A DNA stretch of 60,110 nucleotides from the NCBI GenBank assembly GCA_028876385.1, contig JAGWSF010000046.1:1-60110 (forward strand). Reading direction: 5' to 3'. Each line of letters opens with the position of its first letter. Within the stretch, counting starts at the first letter, position 1. The notes beneath the pieces are model-generated. The model was not told where the DNA came from. It did not search any database and was given only the letters and a program-made list of their open reading frames with translations. This DNA comes from Acidobacteriota bacterium (GTDB taxonomy: Bacteria; Actinomycetota; Acidimicrobiia; Acidimicrobiales; Palsa-688). The position numbers and the translations under genes were made by a program. Positions 1-9,207 of the stretch are shown one piece after another.

Positions 1-143
1 CCCCCGACAAGCGACTGTCGCCATCGGCCGGGCGAGTCCCTCCCCGCCAGCAGCCGCCCGACTCGAACACACGCCAATCAGACCGGCCCCACACACCCCA
101 CGACAACCCCGAAGACGGGCTTGCTCAGCAGTCTCCTAGGGAT

Positions 144-183
144 TATGAGCCCACAGGGACTATGAGCCCACATCTGGTACAAT
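144..183 (+). promoter_or_regulatory. Direct repeat and -10-like element upstream of lipoprotein gene
   Basis: A perfect 12-base direct repeat, TATGAGCCCACA, occurs at 144-155 and 161-172, 17 bases apart. It is followed by a -10-like TACAAT at 178-183. No good -35 is visible, so repeats just upstream of a -10 could be an activator or repressor site. This placement also argues that the ATG inside the second repeat (162) is not the translation start. Bases 1-143 show no gene or other element I can support. Confidence 0.35.
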
Positions 184-194
184 CTGACCAGAAC

Positions 195-1160
195 ATGAAC
201 CACTGGGACGCGGGGGCTGATCAGGAGCGGTTGTCCCAGACCCCGAACCAGCACGCACCGGGGCCGTTGCTCGTCCGGATGCTGGCTTCGGCCTTGGTTG
301 GAGTCGTGGCGTGTCTGGCACTGGGGGCGTGCTCAGCGAGCAGTGCTGCTGCCCGCAAGGCATCGTCCACCACCGTCCCATCCACTGCGACCACGCTTCC
401 GTCAGATGCCACCCTGACCAGTCACTACAACCAGTTCTGCCAGGCGATCCACGCCTGGGATCAGGTCGTGAACACCGGCCTCAACGACCCCAGCAACCCA
501 TACGCCCAGGGGGCCTTCAACCAGGTCCACCAGGTCTTCGGAATCCTCGGTAAGGACGAGAGCTACTACATCGGGGACGGGACATCTCCCTCGCAGTCCA
601 TTCCGGCTCCACTTGACCGCATGTATCAGGCCTGGGAGAAAGTGGACTCGGAGTACTACCTCTACCAGAGCCACAACTCTGCTGATCCGTCCGCGTTGGT
701 AGTCGATATCGCAACCAACATGGTCGCCGTAGATTCCGCCTGTTCTAGATATGGAACGACTTCGCAATCGGCTTCCACAACCTCCCCCACTTCGATGGAA
801 CCATCGTCAAGCGTGTCCACGCCGGAGCCGGGGGTGCCAAGCACGGCCTTTCTCAATGTCGTCTCTCAGGCTCAGGGTGACCTGCGCTCCGGAGCGGTAG
901 CTGACGCCCCGCCGATGGCCGATGCGATTTTGTCCTGCCCTATCACTGTTCCGGTCGAGGCAGGTCAGATCTTCGCCTGTACAGTCTTCTCCTCTGCTGG
1001 AACCGGATGGGTCGTCATCGTGACCATTAACGGCTCCGATGGGACCTTCTCCGTAGCGGGAATCACCCCCGGAAGCACTCCCGACGGATGCGGATCGAGA
1101 TATCTCAACTCGGCCCAGCTTGCGGCCCTGGCCAAGCTACCCGGATACAGCAAGTGCTGA
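195..1160 (+). CDS. Putative lipoprotein with DUF4333-like C-terminal domain
   Basis: About 321 aa from ATG 195. A hydrophobic segment ends in a lipobox (ALGAC, Cys at residue 46), so the product should be exported, lipidated and held on the outer face of the membrane. A Ser/Thr/Pro/Ala linker follows, then a helical region, a second Ser/Thr-rich linker, and a C-terminal part with paired cysteines in the pattern CP-x-VPVEAGQ-x-FAC, which resembles the actinobacterial DUF4333 fold. The start is uncertain: ATG 162 lies inside a repeated regulatory-looking sequence, and ATG 279 would remove positive residues before the signal core. Function unknown. It is the first gene seen in the island. Confidence 0.65.
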   Translation: MNHWDAGADQERLSQTPNQHAPGPLLVRMLASALVGVVACLALGACSASSAAARKASSTTVPSTATTLPSDATLTSHYNQFCQAIHAWDQVVNTGLNDPSNPYAQGAFNQVHQVFGILGKDESYYIGDGTSPSQSIPAPLDRMYQAWEKVDSEYYLYQSHNSADPSALVVDIATNMVAVDSACSRYGTTSQSASTTSPTSMEPSSSVSTPEPGVPSTAFLNVVSQAQGDLRSGAVADAPPMADAILSCPITVPVEAGQIFACTVFSSAGTGWVVIVTINGSDGTFSVAGITPGSTPDGCGSRYLNSAQLAALAKLPGYSKC

Positions 1161-1179
1161 AGGGGGCCAGCAAACCTCT

Positions 1180-1986
1180 ATGAACGCATGGATGCCTGAT
1201 CCCACGCCGATCAACACCACCAGGTCTCGCAAGGTCAAGCTCCGCACACGGATCACCATGGCCGTGCTGTGGCTGGTGCTCTTCATCCCCATGCTGGTGG
1301 TGTGCAACCACCTGGCCGAGAACGGTGGAGGCCCTCTCCTGGCCCTCATGGGTGCCACCATCGCCTGGCTGATCCTCCTGCCTGTCGTATTGCTGCTGGG
1401 AAGGCGGTGGTTTAGGGATCACAACCAGTACGACATCCCCATCGTGCCACCCAAGCCCCGTGAGACCCCCGCACCCTATGCGGACAGGCCAAAGCCCCAC
1501 CTGGTCGAAGGGAGCTATCTGAGGCCCTCTGACTGGCCCATAGTCTCCGTCCTCGATCCGGGCTGGCTCAACCGCTATCGGTTCTTGGACGATGAGGATC
1601 TCCATCAGGCCCGAGGTGACATGTGCTCCGAGGCCCTCAGAAACTGGTCAGGAGAGCATCCAGACGCCCCCGCCAATGGGTTCAGGCCCATGTGGTTCGA
1701 GAGCATGGACGAGCAGGCCCAAGCCCTCCTGGTAGAGCTTCAGCGGTGCGAGATCATCGGAGGCACTCCCTCTACCACCCTCGATGCGGAGGAGTACTTT
1801 CGGAGGAACGCAAGGTGGCCAGACGGGTGGTACCAGGCCAGAGGCTTGCCCATTCCTCCTCCAGGCCCAGATCCCGACTGGAGGCTGAACGACCCCGTCC
1901 GTGCCCTGGCGAACGCAGTGGTGATCGGCGGGGCTGCTGTGGGAGCGCTCTATGTGGGGGTCTGGAAGCCTCTCCACCGGCGCTGA
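1180..1986 (+). CDS. Hypothetical membrane protein
   Basis: A 268-aa protein starting at ATG 1180, preceded by a purine-rich GAAGGGGG that overlaps the stop of the upstream lipoprotein gene; the 19-base gap suggests cotranscription. Two hydrophobic helices lie at residues 26-44 and 53-74, with a basic N-terminus predicted to be cytoplasmic. A long soluble, Trp- and Pro-rich region follows, and a weaker hydrophobic stretch sits near the C-terminus. I recognise no enzyme motif. An in-frame start at 1120 is less likely because it lies inside the previous gene and has no ribosome binding site. Confidence 0.6.
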   Translation: MNAWMPDPTPINTTRSRKVKLRTRITMAVLWLVLFIPMLVVCNHLAENGGGPLLALMGATIAWLILLPVVLLLGRRWFRDHNQYDIPIVPPKPRETPAPYADRPKPHLVEGSYLRPSDWPIVSVLDPGWLNRYRFLDDEDLHQARGDMCSEALRNWSGEHPDAPANGFRPMWFESMDEQAQALLVELQRCEIIGGTPSTTLDAEEYFRRNARWPDGWYQARGLPIPPPGPDPDWRLNDPVRALANAVVIGGAAVGALYVGVWKPLHRR

Positions 1987-2110
1987 TACCACAAACGAAA
2001 AAACAACCTTAGCGAAACATTGCTCCACGGGTCATTGGCGGTTCACAGCCACACGATTCAAGTTGGGCTGACGAATATCAGCGCAGGTCAAAGGCTCAAT
2101 ATGGCATGTC

Positions 2111-2143
2111 TGGTATCGATACCACGGGCAAGAAGTGGTACCA
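2111..2143. promoter_or_regulatory. Two palindromes sharing TGGTA/TACCA half-sites
   Basis: A perfect 14-base palindrome, TGGTATCGATACCA, lies at 2111-2124, and an 8-base palindrome TGGTACCA with the same half-sites at 2136-2143. They sit in the 177-base gap between the end of the membrane-protein gene and the end of the convergent EEP nuclease gene. They could be a protein-binding site or part of a recombination site. No T-tract follows, so a terminator is less likely. Confidence 0.3.
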
Positions 2144-2163
2144 AGCTGGAGAAGTTCTAGAAC

Positions 2164-2904
2164 CTATGGAAGGTCGATAACCAGCGGGAGGTGGTCGGAC
2201 AGTCCGCCTGGCCCAGCGAAGGGTGTGCCATCTTCCAATCGCTCGGGGTAGTCAACGTGCCGTAGGCGTAGTGAGGCTGGTGAGACCAGCGCGTGGTCGA
2301 GGCGGTACGGCGTATTGGCCTGGGGACTCCACCAGGTTGCTGGAGGTCGTGCCAAAGGGTTCCGGCTAATCCATCCATCTCGCCATCCTCTCGTCTCGAA
2401 CTCGGCCATCTCAGCAGCACAGACGAGAGTCGCACCGGGTTCGTCCCGGTAGTGCAGTCCAGTGTTCAGGTCACCTACGACCACGGCTGGGTACGTCCGG
2501 AGGACGGGTTCCACCTCATCCAGCAGGAACCGCCAGAACGCAGGCTTCCGCTCCCGGGGTGGTTCTGAGCCGGGGATGTAGGCACCGCACACATGCCACT
2601 CGCCCACCGTGACGTGGGCGAAGCGGTGACCGTCCATGTCCGACCGGTAGACGAGGTCACCGGTCCTGAGCGGAAGTCGGGAGGCGAGCAGAAGCCCGGC
2701 ATATCCGCCCAGTGGGTCCGCTCCGTTGACCTGGTACGTGAACCCGGCTGTGGATAACTGCTCCGCCAGAGACCACGGGTCGTTGTGGCGATACTCCGAG
2801 ATCACCGCCACGTCTGTCCCGAGGTTTATGAGGGCTTGAACAATGCGCCCGCACCGCTTCCCGCCCCCCTGTCGAATGTTCCAGGCCACGACTCGGATCG
2901 GCAC
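2164..2904 (-). CDS. Endonuclease/exonuclease/phosphatase (EEP) family protein
   Basis: A 246-aa protein from GTG 2904. It has the ordered EEP superfamily motifs: WNIRQGG (metal/substrate Asn), SEYR (metal-binding Glu), GDLNTG (catalytic Asp and Asn), LDHALVS, and a terminal LSDHLPL with the catalytic Asp-His pair. The fold covers ExoIII/DNase I-like nucleases and phosphodiesterases, and the DNA or phosphoester substrate cannot be told from the motifs. There is no signal peptide, so it should act in the cytoplasm. It is divergent from hsdM with 104 bases between starts. In a defence island a DNA-directed activity is plausible but unproven. Confidence 0.75.
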   Translation of the reverse strand: MPIRVVAWNIRQGGGKRCGRIVQALINLGTDVAVISEYRHNDPWSLAEQLSTAGFTYQVNGADPLGGYAGLLLASRLPLRTGDLVYRSDMDGHRFAHVTVGEWHVCGAYIPGSEPPRERKPAFWRFLLDEVEPVLRTYPAVVVGDLNTGLHYRDEPGATLVCAAEMAEFETRGWRDGWISRNPLARPPATWWSPQANTPYRLDHALVSPASLRLRHVDYPERLEDGTPFAGPGGLSDHLPLVIDLP

Positions 2905-3008
2905 CCGGGAGACCGTAGAGGACGAGCGGGGCGAGGTGTGTCGGTCCGGCTCAGGGGAGGCCCCCGGCGTTACGATCGGGACCAGCCGGAGACGAAGGGC
3001 AGGGACGG

Positions 3009-5006
3009 GTGTCAGAACAGGCTATACGGACATACGAGGCGTTCATCTGGAGCGTGGCGGACCTTCTGAGGGGGGACTACAAGCAAAGCGAATATGGGAA
3101 GGTCATCCTCCCGCTCACGGTCCTACGACGCCTCGACTGCGTCCTGGCTTCGAGCAAGGGGGAGGTGCTCAAGCGAGCGGATGTACTCAAGGCCAGTGGC
3201 ATCGACAACGTCGAGCCGGTGCTCTGCAACATCACCGGGCACTCGTTCTATAACACCTCCGCACTCGACCTCCGGAAGGTCCTGGATGACCCGACCCAGG
3301 TGGTGGGCAACCTCCAGGGGTACATCGCTGGGTTCTCCCCCACCGCCCGGGACATCCTGGAGAAGTTCGGCCTGGACGGCCAGGTCGTCCGCCTGGCCCG
3401 CTCCAACTTGCTGTACCTGGTGCTCTCGAAGTTCGTTGAGATCAACCTCCACCCGGACCTCGTCTCCAACGTCGAGATGGGTGCTATTTACGAAGAGCTA
3501 ATCCGCCGATTCTCGGAACTCTCGAACGAGACAGCCGGTGAGCACTTCACCCCCAGGGAGGTCATCAGGTTGATGGTGAACCTGCTCTTCGCCGAGGACG
3601 ACCAGGCCCTGAGCGAACGAGGGGTCGTCCGGACCATCTTCGACCCTGCCTGCGGCACAGGCGGAATGCTCTCCGTAGCAGAGGACCACATCCGCTCTCT
3701 CAACTGCGGTGCCCGCCTGGAGGCCTTCGGTCAAGAAGTCAACGACGAGAGCTACGCCATCTGCCGCTCGGACATGATCCTGAAGGGCCAGGATGCGGCC
3801 AACATCGTGTCGGGGAACAGCTTCAGCGAGGACGGGTTCAAGGGCCGCACCTTCGACTACATGCTCGCCAATCCCCCCTTCGGGGTGGAGTGGAAGAAGG
3901 TAGAGGACCCCATCCGTAGGGAGGCCGAGAAGGACGGATTCTCAGGCCGCTTCGGGGCCGGTCTGCCTCGGATAAACGACGGGTCCTTCTTGTTCTTGCA
4001 GCACATGATCTCGAAGATGAAACCCGCCTCCGAGGGCGGGAGCCGCATCGCCATCGTCTTCAATGGCTCACCGCTGTTCACGGGGGCTGCCGGTTCGGGA
4101 GAGTCGGAGATCCGCCGCTGGATCATCGAGAACGACTGGTTGGAGGCCGTCGTGGCCCTTCCTGACCAGTTGTTCTACAACACCGGCATCTCCACCTACT
4201 TCTGGGTGGTCACCAACCGGAAGTCCCCCGAACGACAGGGCACGGTTCAGTTGGTGGACGCCCGGGACTACTGGGTGAAGATGCGCAAGTCCCTCGGGGA
4301 CAAGCGCAAGGAGATATCCAACCAGCAGATCGAGGAGATCACCCGCCTGTACGCGGACTTCACCGGGAGCGAGAAGGTCAAGATCTTCCCCAACACCGCT
4401 TTCGGATTCCAGCGGATCACAGTCGAGCGACCCCTCAAGTTACGCTGGGAGGTCACAGGGGACACCATCATCCAGGCCACGTCCACGAAGGCATGGGAGA
4501 AGCTCGCCCCGGAGGAGCAGGAGGATCTCCGGAGCCGTCTGAGCGACCTCGTAGGCGTCGTGACGACGGACGCTAAGCAGATACGTCAGAAACTCGGGGC
4601 GGTCCCGAGAACGGTCGAGAAGCCCCTCCTGGACGCCCTGGCTGTGCGAGACCCGGAGGCCCCGGTTATCACCGACCGCAAGGGCAACCCGGACCCGGAC
4701 CCTGACCTTCGGGACAGCGAGAACGTCCCCCTACCCGACTTGCCGGTGAGATGGGAGCCGGACCCCGTGGAGCGACTGGCCACGGTGGAGTACCGCACCG
4801 CCGTCGAGGACTACATGACCGCTGAGGTCCTGCCCTACGTGCCCGATGCCTGGGTGGACCACGACAAGACCAAGCTCGGCTACGAGGTTCCCCTCACTCG
4901 CCACTTCCACAAGTACGTTCCGCCACGCCCGCTTGCCGAAATAGACGCTGAGATACGGGCGCTGGAGGCGGAGATACAGGATCTCCTGCATGAGGTCACC
5001 GAGTGA
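3009..5006 (+). CDS. hsdM: Type I restriction-modification methyltransferase subunit HsdM
   Basis: A 665-aa N6-adenine DNA methyltransferase subunit. The N-terminal HsdM_N helical domain covers roughly residues 1-140 (SEYGKVILPLTVLRRLD). The catalytic domain carries the SAM-binding motif FDPACGTGG at 211-219 and the N6-Ade motif NPPF at 288-291, with GEHFTPREVIRLMV before them. The C-terminal ~200 residues are longer than in classical ~500-aa HsdM and include acidic, Pro-rich and coiled parts likely to contact HsdS. Start is GTG 3009. Its stop overlaps the hsdS start by four bases, so M, S and R form one translationally coupled operon. M2S methylates the site and M2SR2 restricts it. Confidence 0.93.
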   Translation: MSEQAIRTYEAFIWSVADLLRGDYKQSEYGKVILPLTVLRRLDCVLASSKGEVLKRADVLKASGIDNVEPVLCNITGHSFYNTSALDLRKVLDDPTQVVGNLQGYIAGFSPTARDILEKFGLDGQVVRLARSNLLYLVLSKFVEINLHPDLVSNVEMGAIYEELIRRFSELSNETAGEHFTPREVIRLMVNLLFAEDDQALSERGVVRTIFDPACGTGGMLSVAEDHIRSLNCGARLEAFGQEVNDESYAICRSDMILKGQDAANIVSGNSFSEDGFKGRTFDYMLANPPFGVEWKKVEDPIRREAEKDGFSGRFGAGLPRINDGSFLFLQHMISKMKPASEGGSRIAIVFNGSPLFTGAAGSGESEIRRWIIENDWLEAVVALPDQLFYNTGISTYFWVVTNRKSPERQGTVQLVDARDYWVKMRKSLGDKRKEISNQQIEEITRLYADFTGSEKVKIFPNTAFGFQRITVERPLKLRWEVTGDTIIQATSTKAWEKLAPEEQEDLRSRLSDLVGVVTTDAKQIRQKLGAVPRTVEKPLLDALAVRDPEAPVITDRKGNPDPDPDLRDSENVPLPDLPVRWEPDPVERLATVEYRTAVEDYMTAEVLPYVPDAWVDHDKTKLGYEVPLTRHFHKYVPPRPLAEIDAEIRALEAEIQDLLHEVTE

Positions 5007-6235
5007 CGGTTCGAGAGGTTGCTTGGCCTCCGTCCTGGCGGTGTGTGCCGCTGTGGTCACTATTCGACCGAGTCAAGGATGTCGGGCACCCGGAAGAGGA
5101 GATGTTGAGTGTCTACCGAGAGTACGGGGTCGTCCGGAAGGAAAGTCGGGATGATAACTTCAACAAGACCGCCGAAAACCGAAACATCTATCAACTCATC
5201 GAGCCGGGTTGGCTCGTTGTCAACCGGATGAAGGCCTGGCAAGGTTCGGTCGGAGTCTCCAACTACCGAGGTATCGTCTCCGGGCACTACATCTGTTTTC
5301 GGCCAAGACACAGCGAAGACCCCCGGTTCCTGAACTACCTCCTTCGCTCCCCGGTGTATGCCGCAGAACTGCGTCATCTGTCCCGAGGCGTTCGACCGAA
5401 TCAGATTGAGATCGACAATGACTGGTTGCGTGTCCTACCAGTTCGTCTCCCGCCCATAGACACCCAACGGGCCATCGCTGACTACCTCGACGCCGAGACC
5501 GCCCGCATCGATGCCCTCATCGAGAAGAAGCAGCGGATGGCGGATTCGCTACGAGGTCGGGAGCGTTCTGTGCTGGACTTGTGGGCCGAGGCGCAGTTTG
5601 AATCACACCCTTCCGTGGCCTTTCGCCGGATGCTTCGTGGCATCGAACAGGGCTGGAGTCCGCAATGCGAAGCTGTGCCAGCAGAACCTGCCGAGTGGGG
5701 AGTACTGAAGACGAGCGCCGTCTCGTCTGGAGCCTTCAGGCCTGAGGAGAATAAGCGGCTCCCAGGAGCCGTCGTCCCTGAGCTTCGATGGGTGGTCCGG
5801 GAGGGCGACCTCCTCATGACCCGGGGTTCCGGGTCCCGGGCGATGGTGGGCCAAGCCGTCGTGGCACATCCGGGTGACCGACACCTCATGCTGTCGGACC
5901 TCACGTACAGGCTGCTAGCAGTGAACTCCGACCCGGACTATCTCGCAGCAATGCTTCGCTCCAGTCGCGTGCGGGGTGAACTCGAAAGCATGATACGCAC
6001 CGACACCGGCATGACCCTCAAGGTTCGGGTGGATGACATAAAGGCCCTGTCAATGCCTCTGACACCCGTCGACGGTCAGCGGATGGCTGCTCAGGACCTC
6101 AGGAAGAAGCTCGCAGCAACGATCCGACCTCTCCCCACCATCGAGCATCAGACCAGTCTCATACGGGAGCATCGCCAAGCGCTCATCACTGCCGCAGTGA
6201 CGGGTGACTTGGAGGTGCCGGGAGTCGCAGCATGA
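5003..6235 (+). CDS. hsdS: Type I restriction-modification specificity subunit HsdS
   Basis: A 410-aa specificity subunit that sets the bipartite target sequence. The layout is the usual pair of target-recognition domains (about residues 5-150 and 190-360), each followed by a conserved helical spacer. The central one contains LPPIDTQRAIADYLD and ARIDALIEKKQ; the C-terminal one is more diverged and ends in HRQALITAAVTGDLEV, a typical HsdS tail. The GTG start at 5003 overlaps the hsdM stop by GTGA, and its own stop overlaps the hsdR ATG by ATGA. The two TRDs are unlike each other, predicting an asymmetric recognition sequence. Confidence 0.9.
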   Translation: MTVREVAWPPSWRCVPLWSLFDRVKDVGHPEEEMLSVYREYGVVRKESRDDNFNKTAENRNIYQLIEPGWLVVNRMKAWQGSVGVSNYRGIVSGHYICFRPRHSEDPRFLNYLLRSPVYAAELRHLSRGVRPNQIEIDNDWLRVLPVRLPPIDTQRAIADYLDAETARIDALIEKKQRMADSLRGRERSVLDLWAEAQFESHPSVAFRRMLRGIEQGWSPQCEAVPAEPAEWGVLKTSAVSSGAFRPEENKRLPGAVVPELRWVVREGDLLMTRGSGSRAMVGQAVVAHPGDRHLMLSDLTYRLLAVNSDPDYLAAMLRSSRVRGELESMIRTDTGMTLKVRVDDIKALSMPLTPVDGQRMAAQDLRKKLAATIRPLPTIEHQTSLIREHRQALITAAVTGDLEVPGVAA

Positions 6236-9207
6236 AACCCGACGAGCGGCACTTCGAGGAGGCCATCGAAACCCATCTCTTGGGCCACGGCTACCTAAAG
6301 TCCACCCCCTCCCATTTCGACCCCGTGCTGGGCTTGGATACGGCGGAGATGTTCGCTTTCATCGGGGCTACTCAGGCCAAGGACTGGGCGACCCTCCTGG
6401 GGCGGTATGGCAACGACCCCGACGACGCCCAGCGAAGCTTTGCCAAGCGCCTGGCCTCCGAGATCGATGCCCGAGGTACCGTTGATGTGCTCCGCCATGG
6501 CGTCGTGGACCTCGGTGTCACCATCCGCCTAGCTTTCTTCAAGCCTGCCCACACGCTGACTCCCGAACTGGTTCGTCTGTACGAGGCGAACCGGGTCTCG
6601 GTGACTCGCCAGTTGGCCTACGAACACGGCACGACCAAGACGCTCGATATGGCCCTCCTGGTGAATGGGATACCCACGGCTACGGCGGAGTTGAAGAACC
6701 CCCTGACGAACCAGAACATCGAGCACGCCATCGACCAATACCGCTCGGACCGGGACCCGAAGAACGTCACCGTGGCTCGCAGAGCGTTGGTTCACTTTGC
6801 CGTAGACCCCGAGCGTGTAGCTATGACCACGAAGCTCGCAGGGCAGGCCACCCGGTTCCTTCCGTTCAACCTGGGGAACGAAGGTGGGGCCGGTAATCCG
6901 CCTAACCCCAATGGACACCGCACGGCCTACCTGTGGGAGCGGGTGTGGGCGAGAGATGCCTGGATGGATCTGCTGGCTCGGTTCATCCACGTAGATCGTC
7001 CTCAGACCGGCTCAGCAGCCTCCAGGAGGGCCGCAGAGACGGTGATCTTCCCCCGCTACCACCAGTGGGATGCAGTTCTCAATCTGGAGGCTGATGCCAA
7101 GGAGTCCGGACCTGGCAAGAGCTACCTGGTGCAGCACTCCGCCGGGTCGGGGAAGTCGAACACCATCGCCTGGACGGCCCACCGCCTGTCCAACCTGCAC
7201 AGCACCTCGGACGAGAAGATCTTCGACAAGGTCGTTGTGATCACGGACCGGGTCATCCTGGACCGCCAGTTGCAGGAGACGATCTATCAGTTCGAGCACG
7301 CCCGGGGGGTGGTGGTGAAGATCGACCAGAACTCCCAGCAGCTAGCGGACGCTCTCGGTGGGGAGCAGGCCCGCATCGTCATCACCACCTTGCAGAAGTT
7401 CCCCTTCGTGCTGGACAAGATCGGCTCTCTGCCGCAGCGGTCCTACGCCGTCATCGTGGATGAGGCCCACTCCTCCCAGACCGGAGAAGCGGCCAAGGAC
7501 CTGCGTCTCGCACTCAGCGGTACCGATGAGCAGGAGTTGACCGCCGCAGAGGCCGAGGATTCCGGGTACATCGCTGAGGCCATCGACCCGGTGGAGGAAG
7601 CCCTGGCCAAGGCGGTATCAGCCCGGGGCCGTCAGGCCAACCTGTCGTTCTTCGCCTTCACCGCTACGCCCAAGGCCCGCACCCTGGAGTTGTTCGGCAC
7701 CAAGCAGGAGGACGGGAAGTACCACCCGCTCCACCTGTACTCGATGCGCCAGGCCATTGAGGAGGGCTTCATCCTCGACGTGCTGGCCAACTACACGACC
7801 TACAAGACGTATTGGCGCATCGAGAAGCACATCGCCGAGGACCCTCAGTACGAGTCCGCCAGGGCCAAGCAGGCCATCGCCCGCTTCGTCTCCCTCCATC
7901 CCTCCAACCTGGCCCAGAAGGCCGAGATCATCGTGGAGCACTTCCGGGCGCACACCGCAGCCAAGATCGGCGGTGCGGCCAAATCCATGGTCGTCACCTC
8001 CTCCCGGCTCCATGCGGTGCGCTACAAGCAGGCCATCGACGCCTACATCCACCGCAAGGGCTACACGGACGTGGCTGCGTTGGTGGCCTTCTCCGGCAAG
8101 GTGATCGCCGATGACGGCTCCTGGTCAGAGCCGGGCATGAACGGCTTCCCCGAGTCCCAGACCGCCGAGAAGTTCAACACCCCCGACTACCAGGTCTTGG
8201 TGGTGGCCGAGAAGTTCCAGACGGGCTTCGACCAGCCCCTTCTGCACACCATGTTCGTTGACAAGGTGCTCACCAGCCTCAATGCGGTGCAGACCCTCTC
8301 CCGGCTCAACCGCATCCTCCCGCCGCTGAAGGAGGACACCTTCATCCTCGACTTCCGCAACGAGACGGATGACATCGTCCGGGCCTTCGAGCCGTACTAC
8401 GGCCAAACCGTGGCACCCCCCACCGACCCCAACCTGCTCTATGACACCCACCGCAGGCTTGGCGAGTTCGACGTGATGCGCTCGGAGGAGATTGAGGCAG
8501 CTGTGGGCGTGCTGCTGACCATGAAGTCCACGGACGATCACGGGCGCATCTACAGCCTCCTGGACCCCGCCGTTGACCGCTTCCACGCCCTCCACGAAGA
8601 CGACCGTCTTGGCTTCAAGGACGCCCTGGACAAGTTCGTCCGCACCTACTCCTTCCTGTCCCAGGTGGTGTCCTTCGGTGATACCAAACTCGAGAGGGAC
8701 TATCTCTACTCCCGTGCTCTGGCAAGCGTTTTGCGGGGGGCCAACACCGTCGAACGACTGGACCTCGGCTCCGAGGTTGAACTCACCCACCTCCGCCTCG
8801 AAGCGACCTACACCGGCTCTCTGGCTCTAACAGAGGACGGAGAACTCACCACCTACACCGGCGATGGTGCCATCCACCAGCGGCTCCCGGACATGGAGCC
8901 GCTATCCCAGATCGTGGACACCCTCAACGAGCGCTTCGGCCTCGACCTGACCGAGACCGACCAGCTTCTCTTCGACCAGTACGAGCGGGATTGGCTCTCC
9001 GACCCTGAGGTCACCGACCAGGCGCGCAACAACACCATCGAGAACTTCAAGCTGGTATTCGACCGGAACTTCCTTAAGACCGTCATCTCCCGTATGGACG
9101 AGAACGATGCTCTCTTCCGCCGCATCCTGGACGACCCCGAGTTCCAGGAGGCCATCAAGGACTTCTATGGAACCAAGGTCTACCGGCAGGCTAGAGAGCA
9201 GCCGTGA
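6232..9207 (+). CDS. hsdR: Type I restriction endonuclease and translocase subunit HsdR
   Basis: A 991-aa restriction and DNA-translocating subunit. The N-terminal HSDR_N nuclease has a PD-(D/E)xK arrangement: Asp139 in TLDMALLVNG, then Glu153 and Lys155 in AELKN. The superfamily 2 motor follows, with Walker A AGSGKS at 304-309, DEAH at 409-412 and a later FAFTATPK motif. A second RecA-like domain includes EKFQTGFDQP and LSRLNR. The C-terminal helical region should bind HsdM/HsdS. Length and motif order are those of an intact subunit, so the system looks functional. ATG 6232 overlaps the hsdS stop, and the hsdR stop overlaps the start of a lipoprotein gene. Confidence 0.93.
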   Translation: MKPDERHFEEAIETHLLGHGYLKSTPSHFDPVLGLDTAEMFAFIGATQAKDWATLLGRYGNDPDDAQRSFAKRLASEIDARGTVDVLRHGVVDLGVTIRLAFFKPAHTLTPELVRLYEANRVSVTRQLAYEHGTTKTLDMALLVNGIPTATAELKNPLTNQNIEHAIDQYRSDRDPKNVTVARRALVHFAVDPERVAMTTKLAGQATRFLPFNLGNEGGAGNPPNPNGHRTAYLWERVWARDAWMDLLARFIHVDRPQTGSAASRRAAETVIFPRYHQWDAVLNLEADAKESGPGKSYLVQHSAGSGKSNTIAWTAHRLSNLHSTSDEKIFDKVVVITDRVILDRQLQETIYQFEHARGVVVKIDQNSQQLADALGGEQARIVITTLQKFPFVLDKIGSLPQRSYAVIVDEAHSSQTGEAAKDLRLALSGTDEQELTAAEAEDSGYIAEAIDPVEEALAKAVSARGRQANLSFFAFTATPKARTLELFGTKQEDGKYHPLHLYSMRQAIEEGFILDVLANYTTYKTYWRIEKHIAEDPQYESARAKQAIARFVSLHPSNLAQKAEIIVEHFRAHTAAKIGGAAKSMVVTSSRLHAVRYKQAIDAYIHRKGYTDVAALVAFSGKVIADDGSWSEPGMNGFPESQTAEKFNTPDYQVLVVAEKFQTGFDQPLLHTMFVDKVLTSLNAVQTLSRLNRILPPLKEDTFILDFRNETDDIVRAFEPYYGQTVAPPTDPNLLYDTHRRLGEFDVMRSEEIEAAVGVLLTMKSTDDHGRIYSLLDPAVDRFHALHEDDRLGFKDALDKFVRTYSFLSQVVSFGDTKLERDYLYSRALASVLRGANTVERLDLGSEVELTHLRLEATYTGSLALTEDGELTTYTGDGAIHQRLPDMEPLSQIVDTLNERFGLDLTETDQLLFDQYERDWLSDPEVTDQARNNTIENFKLVFDRNFLKTVISRMDENDALFRRILDDPEFQEAIKDFYGTKVYRQAREQP

